Of a DNA stretch of 64,000 bases, positions 1 to 59,992 are shown one piece after another. The position numbers and the translations under genes are program-made. Source of the stretch: Nemopilema nomurai. Taxonomy: Eukaryota; Cnidaria; Scyphozoa; Rhizostomeae; Rhizostomatidae. Each line of letters opens with the position of its first letter. Positions within the stretch are counted from its first letter, which is position 1. Under the pieces are notes generated by a model that was given only the letters and a program-made list of their open reading frames with translations, searched no databases and was not told the DNA's origin. The stretch covers positions 1,302,001-1,366,000 of the forward strand of contig ML133455.1 in assembly GCA_003864495.1 (NCBI GenBank), read 5' to 3'.

Positions 1-354
1 CAAATCCTTCGTACCATCTTTCCACAGCCATATCCTTTCTACGATCGTGTTGTACTTCATAAATGGAATTAAATAAATTATAGGTTGCAAGTTTTCATTT
101 CAAAACTCTAAAAATAGTGGTTGGAACATATACCCACACTCTATGAGCTTGGGCCTTTGTGTCTTGAGCTCGGTCCCTCGACAAAGGGAGTCTTGCAAGC
201 ATATTTTGTTTTTCGTGGTAAGGAAAATAATGGAGGTTTCCTTTACATATTAGCTACAATAAAGTTATCCTTTCTAGTTTTTATCTGGCTGAATGCAAAC
301 AATTTAAAATTGTAATCAAATTTTCGAGGACTTTTTACCAAAATATTAATAATG

Positions 355-405
355 ATTTTGTGGTTGGCAATTATTTCAGTAAAAAAAAGATGCCAACCAC
401 AAAAT
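355..405. repeat. Perfect inverted repeat, 15-bp arms, 21-nt loop
   Basis: ATTTTGTGGTTGGCA at 355-369 is matched exactly by its reverse complement at 391-405, with an A-rich loop between. It has no T-run or gene context that explains it. It could be a hairpin RNA, a tiny foldback element or a cruciform-forming site. Confidence 0.75.
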
Positions 406-3057
406 ATTATAGCATTGGTCATATAACAATGAGTTGGACAATGCCAAATGAAAGTCTTTCTGCTGGTTTTCAGGTTGTTTTTCCCTCTAATTGTTGGCGG
501 TATAAAAGGTTTATCGTCGTTACACAAGTATTCGTGCAAAAGCAGATCCGAGGTGAAAAAGACAGCTTATTGACTCATATTGTTTAACGAAGAGTTGCTT
601 TGTGACGCAGACAAAGCCTTTCAATTAGATCTCAGTTAATTCAAATGTGGAAATCCCATTGAGAGATGTAATTATACTCACGAGACAATTAATTTCCTTA
701 CTTTATTCATGCACTGTTAGCGGTTCTGTAGGTCAAGGTATTTCCATGGCATCAGAGTTAATGCAACAAGTATTGGAAGGGTCTCGCATCACGCGAGCAT
801 TTGAATACCTGTATCAGGTTAAAAAAACACTGTACGACATGAAGAGAAAATTTGCGTGAGTCACAAACTATTAAAGAAGAAAAACAAAAATATATTTAAT
901 TTTTAATGATTCAGCTTTTAAACACTATTGTGGGCATAACCTGTGGAGTAAGAGCCGTGCGTCTTAATGAGAATTTCAAACATGGAAGCCATAAACAGCG
1001 CTTTGGGTCAAGATAGGAACATTTTAGGCCACCTGGTTCCGTCAAATGGTTCATAGCGCCCAAAGAATACAATTAAAGGATTCGGGTACTCCTGCTTGGA
1101 AGAAGTTTTCTTGACATCAAACAGCTAGTCAACCAAATCTGTTTGCATATGAAGTCACTAGTAAAGATATACGATATTAAGAAATGCTGCTTTTTACTAG
1201 CTGCCAGTTTTATATGGTTTTCTAAACGTGATTTTTTCTGAAAAATCATGACAGCAAAGGAGCAGATCTCTCTTCCAATACAAAATGCAACTGCTTGAAC
1301 ATGTGTTGCAACCGCACGCAGTTCGGGTAACGCGCGGGAAACGCTCCGTTAAGAAACGCCACCAGTTTCGTCCCATGTTTCCGCACGAGCCTAACAAGAG
1401 GCAGCCAATGTCGACGTGGTATACCTATAATCTTAATTGATTGGTTATCATTTCATTCAATGAAGCACTTAACCAGCTTCGGTTCATGTGTAGTCGCCCC
1501 GACTACGCAGCCACTCGCACGCACGTCATGCGAACCGCGGGTGAGAATCAAGCGAATCTAATTATGCACATATCCCATCAGGGCCTGAGAAAAACCGGCC
1601 TAGCCGCACAAGACTGCGCGCGGCCGAGCAAGATTAGAAAGGCAGGTCAAAGAGATAGCTTGCTCGCATAAAGGCCAGTTGAAATCTTCATTGAACCTTG
1701 AATTAGTCATCAGATCACGATGAATAATCTCACAAGAAGGACCTTGTCTCTTCAATTTTGAGTCAGCAGCTAATAGCCCTATTTAACTTAGGATCTAATT
1801 TGAACAAAATAAAAAGCAATTTCATTAAGATTCACCCTTCTTACATACAACAAATAGCAGGCTGAAATCTTGATAATCCACTCTCCTTCAGTCAAAAAGT
1901 CTAATGATGCAAAAACAGGGCGAGATGAGGTATAATCCTGTCTGTAAAAATGAGTCATGTTTCAAGGCCTTTGTATGCTCGTTTTTCAAAGCTCTGGAGC
2001 TCAAAAAAGTTTTTAACTCTTTGAAGAATTACCATGCGCACTGAAAAATCAGTCTTAACTGGATGAGCATTTAACAGCCCCATGCAACAAGAAACGCTAC
2101 TTAGATCACGTCTTTGCCCACTTTTGGTTGGGGTTCTGACACAAAAATGATTGAAGCCTATATAAATAAATTTTGTCAACAGAAGTAAGCTCGAATTCTC
2201 TAGCAACTCTGAATGATTTCAGTCTATTTTCAGCCTTTTTAAACCTTGATCCGTAAAATCGGCGTTTAAAGACGAGGGGCGGCTATTTTGTGTCAAGCGC
2301 CCTTGCATGTACCATGTTAATATGGTGGAAACAGGACCACACGAAGGCCAAAATTACGTCATGGTGAACTCGAATAATCGATTCAAACGAGACGTTGGTG
2401 TTCGATACACTTGTGAAAGTTCTTATTGTCCGGCTCAATAGACGCGCTCTGACATGACGCCGCATGAAGGAAAATTGCATTGACCGCATGTTCGGTTGGT
2501 TTGGGGGAAGCGGTCATAGCAACCACAACCACAAATCTTTGATCCAATAGACAGACCAATTCGTCTGTACTGGCCGTTGATAACGAATGACCCAAGGTTC
2601 TTTCTATTGGTGCTTGTCTTGCAGCGTGGACGTTCGTGCAGTGCAAGGGTGTATACACAACTTAGTCAAAATAGTTAGTTTTGCGCCAGATTGAACTGCA
2701 TTGCGCAAAGGGGTTTTAAGAGGCCAAGACTCTCATGAAAAGAATATCTGGTTCTCCTGAGTTGTCAAACGCTCATAGTGCCCCAATCTTCCAACTTTGA
2801 GCTTACGTAGAAAACAGAGTCAGGTGATGCACAACTTTAACTTAATGGACGCATATCACTTGAAAAACTCATTACAGGCAACGATTAGAATCACGACAAC
2901 ATTATTATGATTGCCTTCACAACGTTTTGGTAGTGCACAGGCATTCTAGTAGCATTTCAACTTGCTAAAAATTTACCGGCATGAGGGTCTGGATGATGAC
3001 GGGACATGAACCTACAAGCTACATTCCTAACTGGGTATCGGTGCCATTAACTATCAA

Positions 3058-3084
3058 AACAACAGCAACAACAACAACAACAAC
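3058..3084. repeat. CAA trinucleotide microsatellite
   Basis: Near-perfect run of CAA units with one CAG interruption, about 450 bp beyond the dynein stop codon. Confidence 0.85.
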
Positions 3085-3185
3085 GAAAAATCCGCTGGAA
3101 AAGACATGTCCGAAGATTCCACCCAAATTTACTCGTGTAAAATAATCCTTTTCCTCCTACAACAAATGTTGGACAATGAGATGTT

Positions 3186-3191
3186 TTTATT
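3186..3191 (-). terminator. Candidate poly(A) signal of the dynein gene
   Basis: TTTATT on the plus strand reads AATAAA on the minus strand, about 340 nt beyond the dynein stop codon at 3531-3533. It is the canonical hexamer I noticed in that stretch. A transcript end near 3,165-3,175 would follow. No cDNA support can be seen from sequence. Confidence 0.4.
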
Positions 3192-3530
3192 GCCGTGCTT
3201 ACGTCTAACCTGCCTTTAACAGTAGGCGTCAGGCACCTTCATTTAAGTAACGAGTCTGCTCGTTGGTTAAACCCATATAAAGACGGAAGTAATAGAAACA
3301 GTAGTAATTACTGAGGGTTGATTGACCAGGACTCTCGGAAATTATTCGCAATTCTCGGAAATGCTGCTAGGTTGCCATGTGATGCCACCTTATATCCTGC
3401 ACCTCCTTTAGCGTGACAATTACGTATACTGTTCATCTCTGCTCAAACTAAAGAAACACTAACACTAAATTAATGTAATGAACTAAACACAGAACGAGCT
3501 AGGTTATAGTCTCAGCAAACGGCGTCTGGA

Positions 3531-53178
<49,648 letters not shown>

Positions 53179-53561
53179 TGCAGATTGCTAAGATATCGGG
53201 CGATTATTCCATTCTTGCAGAAGGAACTTCAACACTTTCAATCGAATGAATACACAAGAACGCACTTCGCGCAATGGCACCTGGGATACTTGATCCGAAG
53301 CCTCTTATTCGACGGGATTTAAAATCGGGCTTTGTTCCCTGCAAAGAAACAAACTTGTGATGAAACCTTAAGAAGAAAATACTTAATCATTCTTACATTG
53401 AAAAAGTGGCGTTTAATCTACAATTTTGAAATTACAAGCGCTCTCAATGCTTTTTAGCCAATATGTTAAATGCATGGTTTGGAGGGTCGTTGAATCATTG
53501 AATACAGCTGAGATTAAAAATTGTCAAAACTGACTGGCAATAAAAAAAACTGAAGCCTCTT

Positions 53562-53810
53562 TCAACCGTTTTGCCACTGAATCTGTAAAATCAGTCTAGG
53601 TAATTCAAAAAGAACTTCCTTTTTCCAGTTTCTTTGATCCGCAATGCTTGTGACATCGTATTTTGGTGTGTTATTCCAATCCACCCATTCCATAAAGTTA
53701 TAATTTACGATAACCACAACCAGAAATAGCAAAGCGAAAGGAACGAGAAAGCAACACTTTGTTGAAGGGCTTAAGCCCTGGACGCGTGCATCCAACATTT
53801 CACCCACCAT
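53562..53810 (-). CDS. Possible small membrane protein, 82 aa
   Basis: An ATG at 53,808-53,810 in a good start context (G at -3 and +4) opens an 82-codon frame ending at 53,562. The product has one clear hydrophobic segment (FLVPFALLFLVVVIVNYNFM, about residues 20-39) followed by a Trp- and charge-containing tail. It is about 380 bp upstream of the dynein start on the same strand. The frame is open for 94 codons before the ATG, so it could also be the end of a longer spliced gene or a chance frame. I do not recognise it. Confidence 0.28.
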   Translation of the reverse strand: MVGEMLDARVQGLSPSTKCCFLVPFALLFLVVVIVNYNFMEWVDWNNTPKYDVTSIADQRNWKKEVLFELPRLILQIQWQNG

Positions 53811-55416
53811 TACATTCGTCGTGCATTGCCTGCGCAGCGACACTTTTGCAGCACTGCCTCGCAGATGGCAAAAAGGAGCGTCAAACGAAAATGAAACGTA
53901 AAAGCTGATTTTGAAAAATATTACTCCGAGGACACGGACAAATTGTTTGGTGTCAATCCGGTTTGTTTTTCCTTCGTAGTCAATGTCTTTTGATGCATTG
54001 TTTTTGACAATTGCTTTTGTCACAAGGTGCCATTGAAGCCCAATGATACACTGGAAATAGAACTGTTGAATCAGGCAGTCGCAAAGAGACAATTAAAACC
54101 ATGTGCCCTAACAATTTTCAAAATTGTTACCCTGGGTACCTGACTCAGGTGTACAAAACTGTGTACATGTCAACCTTACCAATAATCAGCATACAATTGC
54201 GAGAAGTACCAAAACTGTTTTGCCCATATTATTTACACGCTCCTTACAAAATGGACACCAAGAGGTTAGATTGCGACCCCACATGGTCAAACAAGGCCTA
54301 AATTTAGCCCGAGGATCAACTTGAAAAAATTTCTGGTACTTAAATTAATTAAATCCAATGCCTAATTCCGACAGCCGAGGTTTCTGACACAGTAATAAAA
54401 TTAGCAATGAGAAATATCGAAAATAAAAACGATGCTGTACCGAATCTCGAATTGAAATTAAGCTGGACGTATGAGACAGTAGAAGAAAAAGTCATCGCTG
54501 ATCGTCAATCTCTTATTTCTCTCACTTTCAGCCTGTGATTTCAACTTGAGATTTTTGCTCATATAGGAAAGAATATTCATTGTTCAGTCTTTGCCTGTTG
54601 TCTTTTTAAGTCCTTTTGAAAGTATCCTCTAGCGTTACAAGACGGTGGCTGCGAGAAAGGCTTGAAGTAGTACATAACATGCATGGGAGAGCTGTGGAAA
54701 TTTGGAAATCTTATTAGACAATTCCTACATTTCATTTAAGGTAGCTTCGGTTCGCCATTACTTTTCTGTGCCGCATTGAGGTTTGGATCGAGCACTGCTC
54801 TCTTGTATATAGAAGGCCTTCATAGCATCTGATGTTGTTGATAACGTTGGGGTTTGTAAAAGGGCACAGAAGTAATTGACTGATATTGAACTGTGAAGAC
54901 CCATGATGTCAGATTAACTGTGAAGTCAGGAACGGCCACTCCAAATTCCAAATGTCCATCCTTTCAACCATAAAGTAAACAACATATAATCAATCACGCC
55001 CTGTAATCCTCTAGGCGTAGCAATGTTCAGAAATACTCCTGTAAGCCATCTTATGTTTACCTAGTTGCTAAGGCATACTTTGGCATGGACTAAGGAGAAA
55101 TTGTTCAAATGAATGACAAAGCGTCACTTCGCCTTTGGCCAACTCCACTGAGACATGCAAGTCATAGGTTATTGAAAATGAAGTAATAGATACCAATTCC
55201 CACAGGACACACTCTATAATGGCACATTATTCCACCACCGCTTCATTATGTCAATCAAACAAGCAAATAATGGATATGCAAATTGCAGGATGCGAGTAAT
55301 TGTGGCAATAAATGTGAATAATTGTTCGCATCGGTTCGAGGAAATAGGTTTGCAGGGTTCAATGTACATGGTTATTCTTACACGACATAGGTAAAATAGG
55401 TAATATAGATAACGAG
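53811..55416. other. Intergenic region between divergent genes
   Basis: About 1.6 kb between the minus-strand dynein side and the plus-strand gene at 55,455. I see only short ORFs and no RNA gene or repeat of note. It should contain regulatory DNA for both directions, but no specific site can be supported except the TATA box at its right end. Confidence 0.5.
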
Positions 55417-55424
55417 TATATAAG
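55417..55424 (+). promoter_or_regulatory. TATA box of the 55,455 gene
   Basis: TATATAAG, a consensus TATA box, ends 30 bp before the ATG at 55,455. A start site near 55,447 would leave a very short 5' UTR. A palindromic CRE-type site TGACGTCA (55,456-55,463) overlaps the start codon. Confidence 0.5.
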
Positions 55425-55454
55425 AAACATCGCACAGAATGAAGGGTGCTTGAA

Positions 55455-58140
55455 ATGACGTCATATTTGCAATTTTATCTAGCAGCCTTTGTGTGGATAA
55501 CGAAGATCTTCAGATATTGTGGGTGTGAAACGCTGGGTAAGTTTATGTCGTCTCTTTTGACGCGACACACTTCTAATCATTTCAAGTTTAGTCCATTCCC
55601 TTGGCCTCATGTAAAATAGAGTTAATTTTCATGAGATATATTATTGCAAAAAGACCCAAAGTGAAGTGGCTATAGACTGAAATATAGAAGTCTAAGGCAT
55701 GAATTCTATATTAAAGACAGAAATGTAGTCTGATTAAGCAAATTCTCAAAACGTCGATGTTTAAGCGTAGTACAAACGCAAAGCTTTCGATGTGTTAAGC
55801 GTAGCATCTTAATTGTGTAACATGCTCAGCACGATAAGCGAGGACCTTAATATTTTGCACAACTGCTAAGCAACTGTAGGCAATGACAGAATATATGAAA
55901 CCCAGTGCTCAAAACTCGTTGCTACGTTGGATATGAATGTGGCAAGTAGTACTTAGCAATAACTACAATGTTTAGATTTACGAGTACATCTTGTATTGCA
56001 ATGTTGTCCGTTTTGATGTGTAGTGAAGTTCCACATTATTTTTTATCATTACTTATGTCAAAAAGTCCATATCCTCTATCCAGTAATGACAAGAAACTAG
56101 AACAAAATTGCTTTTAATCAAAAGGGGGTCTAATGCGAAATTTTGTATAATACAGACTTCTTCTTTCATGATTCTGCAGCATTACCTTTAATTGACAAAA
56201 TGACGATTGTGGATATGAGGATTTTAAACTGCAAACTTAATGATTGTGCGGTGCAGCGAACGCAAATTCTGCATAATAGTAGTATCCGATGCATTTCTGG
56301 GTTTGCAAACGTCTGAAAATGACAAATCGATATCTTGAATAAATTTTGTCACTGTCTAATCGATAAGAAAGTCGATGATTGTGTTATCTCACACTTGTGC
56401 CTGGTCTGGGACTCTTGCCCCAATCATGGTCAGTGACTAAGTGTTTAGTTGCAATAACCTTCTGAGCAGCTGAACCTTTACCTGGACATAACGGGGATAT
56501 CCAAATTACCGCGACTTCGGTACAGAAACCTTGTACACAACAGGGGCAGCAATATTCTGGGGCAACAATATTCTGGGGCAACAATAATCTGGGGCACAAA
56601 ATTTTCCCCCGCTTTATAGCATATGTTTCACCAAGTCATTGTAATATTAGGCAGATAATCTGCACGAACATTCAAAAATAGGAGTATTTAGAGCATTCAA
56701 AAGAGCAACTAGTTTAAGCGATGTGCCCACTTTATTCTCTTTCCCATTTCCTAAGAAGCCGTATTAACTTTGCTTAGAGAAAACAGTTAATTGTCTTGGT
56801 AGCCAAGACCTTAGTCTCAAGCAGCATAGACCCCACCCTGGGTACCAGACCCCTTCTGGATTTCGTTTCACGAGAATAGTACTGTTGTTGATGTTTGAGC
56901 ATTTAAGCTCTCTTCCAAGTGAAAGACCTCTCCTGCCATTCCCTTTGTGCCTCAAAAGACCGTTCGATGCATTATTTAACTTATGTTTTGTCCTTTTTCG
57001 ACAGAAGACTGCATCAAAGACAAGGCAAAAGCTGTCTCAAGGACATATGTTTCTGGCATCCTAACCGGCATCGCTATTGGCATTGCCATAATAGTAATAC
57101 CACAGCTGGTTTACCTGATCTACCGCAAGAAAACATCTCCGAACGATGAAGAATCAGGAAATACAGATGGAGCTTCGAGAGAAAGAGGAACGGTCATCAG
57201 AAGCCATAACGCCGATTCCATGAACGGGAAAGGCACGGGTCGCACCACTATTGGGGACACGGAGAAACGTCTTGATCAGCAGGACAATGGAACACTGGAT
57301 GGTACGGTGGAGCGCGCAGATGCCCGCGAGGACACGCAACTTAAGCGGTCAGCACGGGGCACCCTCCAGAAGGCAATCAAAAAAAGTTCGCGGTGGATCG
57401 TTGCAAGGAGCTTGAAACGGGATTCAGAAGAGCAAACGTTAAAGAGTCCGTCAATTGGACGAACAAAGACACTGCACGGGGGGAAAGGGGTTTCGAGGAT
57501 CACTGAAAACCAACGAAAACCGAAAGCACAACAGCAGCAACCACAGCGGAGTTACAGTGTTGATTTCGGGTTGGCGTGGAACAATGACCAGGCCATAGGT
57601 GCAAATTGGAAAGAGACTGGGTTTGCCACGCCAAGCAAAAGAAAGCCTCGTTCTAAAACAGTGGTCGAAAACGAGGATCACCAAAGAGATCAGTGTATCC
57701 CACCCGACTGCAAAAGCTTTTTGTTTACTATAGAAAGAGGCCTACAGAGCACGCTAGAAAAGGCGGCCTGTGGTGATAAAGAGAGTTCTTCATCACTTGC
57801 AAGAAAAGCGTACGAATCTCAGGATGGTGCAAGTTTTATCAACGCCAGCGTTGATAAGGGTTTGGGTACGAAAACCGCCGCAGTAACAACAAATTCAGAA
57901 TTGGTAATCTCAAGCCGGCGCAGAAAGTTCAACTCATTTCCACGCTTGTCAAAAGAAAGAAAGACTGTTGTGGGTGACCTGTCGCAGAAGAACTTACTGG
58001 AAAATGGGCATCTAGATGAGCAGACAGGTGGAGCTCCAGCTTACAGGCCGCGCAGTGGCACGGAGCAGCTTGAGAGTTTGCGAGTCAACCTTGAGTGGCT
58101 GTCCAAAAACATTGAACACGAAATGGCTTCCTGCCCGTGA
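55455..58140 (+). CDS. Two-exon membrane-anchored protein, 405 aa, unknown family
   Basis: Exon 1 is 55455-55536 and exon 2 is 57005-58140, joined by a 1.47-kb intron with a gtaagt donor and a tttttcgacag acceptor. Both sites are phase 1 and the join restores GAA-GAC-TGC. An in-frame TGA at 55,440 supports the ATG. Exon 1 encodes a hydrophobic leader (YLQFYLAAFVWITKIF) and two cysteines. Exon 2 adds a third cysteine and then a transmembrane helix (GILTGIAIGIAIIVIPQLVY) followed by a basic stop-transfer sequence. The remaining roughly 340 residues are Ser/Lys/Arg/Gln-rich and look disordered. Together this suggests a tiny extracellular part and a long cytoplasmic tail. If the leader is not spliced on, exon 2 alone still has an ATG at 56,983. 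I do not recognise the family. Confidence 0.68.
56545..56596. repeat. Three copies of an ATTCTGGGGCAACAAT-like repeat
   Basis: Tandem 17-bp units in the intron of the 55,455 gene. Confidence 0.75.
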
Positions 58141-58224
58141 AGCCTTGGACGGGCTCTAGTTAGCAATATAAAAGGCACCTGCCAAATGGCAGGGGGAAAA
58201 GGGGACCAAGATCTTGACATATCG

Positions 58225-58325
58225 CAACAGCTCTATTAAGCCCCCCTCCCTTGTAAGCCCCTTCTCTTATAAGCCCCCTTTCTTATAAGACCCCTCTCTT
58301 ATAAATCCCCTCTCTATACAGCACC
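58225..58325. repeat. C-rich 17-bp tandem repeat
   Basis: Five to six diverged units resembling TTATAAGCCCCCTTTC lie just after the 58,140 stop codon, probably in its 3' UTR. Related isolated units recur at 58,566-58,620. Confidence 0.75.
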
Positions 58326-59643
58326 CCCTTATCAAGCAGAAACTTGAAATACGCCACCTCTCCATGAGGCTCGTTAGCTAGCGATTTCAAAAAGCGCTAA
58401 TTGTGAGAGTTTATTGATCGCTTATAATGTTTTTATTTCTAAAACTTCCCATTTCTAATGTCAACTGAGAGACAGTCATGGCTTTCTTCCTCAATTGGCT
58501 TCTAATGTCTCTAACAACCATTGCGATGGACAGAAGGCAGATAATTTTTACTTTGAGTTTTTAATATGCCCCTTCTATAATAAGCCCCCTTCTAAGACTG
58601 AAAAATATATGAGCCCCCCTAAGTCTTGATAGAGCTTTAATTCTTATTTATTTATTTATTTATTTTGTTACGAAAAAGTAGATTCGAGTGTTCGCTAATT
58701 GGAAGGCAAGTTAAGGGAAATATGAAATGGGTCATGATAATCGAATGATACGTGACATTCTTCTATGCCATTAACATATTGGTTTAATAATTTTTGGATT
58801 CTTCAGCATTTTCGAATTGGGTCGCATTAAAAAATTATTACTTTGCCAAAACATTACAGCCAGCAACAAAAAATCATTCCTTCTAACACTTTGTTTACTA
58901 ACAACGATCTTACACGTGTACAAATGATTGAATGTTCGTGTTAGATCTTCCATTGCAACAACAAGAGCTTGCACACATTCTAACACAATGTCTAATTCTC
59001 TTTTTAATTCATTAACACCTACATTTTTACCATCGCACTTGATTTAAAGAAATACGGCACTGGCTTTGTACAAAATTTGTTCTTGCCTTTGTCATTTCTT
59101 GCAAGAAATCACGGTGTTCTCGAAGCACAACAGTAAACTATTAAAGCGAAGATGGAGTGTCAGAGGATGCTAATTTCTACAAAACCCCTAATACCATGTG
59201 AACGAAGTCATTGCGAAAACAGTCTATTGCCTCAATGACCCCGGGCATTTTTCTTCATGAAGCTGCCAGTAGCAAATAGCATGTACCCGGGTGTAAACGG
59301 GTGAATTTACGGACCAAAATTAAACTCTTGCTGGTAAATGTATAACTCATTTTACAGTCATTTATTGTGAATTTTAGCTGTTTTATCAATACGATTTAGC
59401 CTATTACGAGCAAATGAGATCTCTCTATGTGCCATCCCTAATGTTTCCTACCACAAGTTATCCTTGAAATAAACTACTATTTATATAGTATATAAAGTCA
59501 AGACACGCAGCTACGGACAATCCATAACATTTACTGACCATCAATACAATTTACCAACCAACTTATCAAAAATGTACCATCCCCCTAAACCCACCACTAA
59601 CTACGCTCCTAGCTGCATTTTACCGTCTCAACTGACGATGTAC
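58326..59643. other. Intergenic, no recognisable gene
   Basis: AT-rich sequence with a short ATTT run near 58,647-58,670 and no ORF of note. No clear AATAAA for the upstream gene was found here. Confidence 0.55.
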
Positions 59644-59651
59644 TATTGGGA
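59644..59651. repeat. Target-site duplication, left copy
   Basis: TATTGGGA, identical to 62978-62985, directly abuts the left inverted repeat. Confidence 0.92.
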
Positions 59652-59674
59652 CACCCCCGTCTAAGTGCCCCGGT

Positions 59675-59830
59675 ATATCCTGCCCCGGCGAATTCCCCGG
59701 TGAAAAAAAATAAGCAAAATCCTGCCCCGGACAAGGCGAGAATCTCCCCGGTACAAAATCAGTCTCCCCGGGATAAATCGCCTCGCAATAAATTCCTCGG
59801 TCATAAATTTTGCAAACCCCGGTGCGATAA
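59675..59830. repeat. Left subterminal CCCCGG motif array
   Basis: CCCCGG or CCTCGG followed by a few variable bases and an A/T-rich tail recurs at about 59684, 59695, 59725, 59746, 59766, 59796 and 59818, mostly 15-30 bp apart and in one orientation. Such arrays in other transposons bind the transposase. Confidence 0.8.
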
Positions 59831-59992
59831 AGTCTTGCAAAGTTTCCCAGGTAGTCCAACTGACAGCATATTTCGGAATCCGGAACTAATTTTCTTTCTG
59901 GGCAAACAAGTTAGACAAAAGTCAACGTGACACCATGACATATGTTTTTCTGTGCAGCGGAACTAAATTGATTCAACACAACACTCACGCAC

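Larger units (their letters stand above)
1..3185. other. Intergenic, no recognisable gene
   Basis: Six-frame reading gives only short ORFs (all under 100 aa) that match no family I know and lack splice-site support. The stretch holds a perfect hairpin at 355-405 and a short CAA run at 3058-3084. It lies downstream of the dynein gene's 3' end. Confidence 0.6.

Noticed and set aside
2283..2658. Overlapping minus-strand ORFs downstream of dynein
   Set aside because: Short, overlapping, no homology that I recognise and no splice or poly(A) context.
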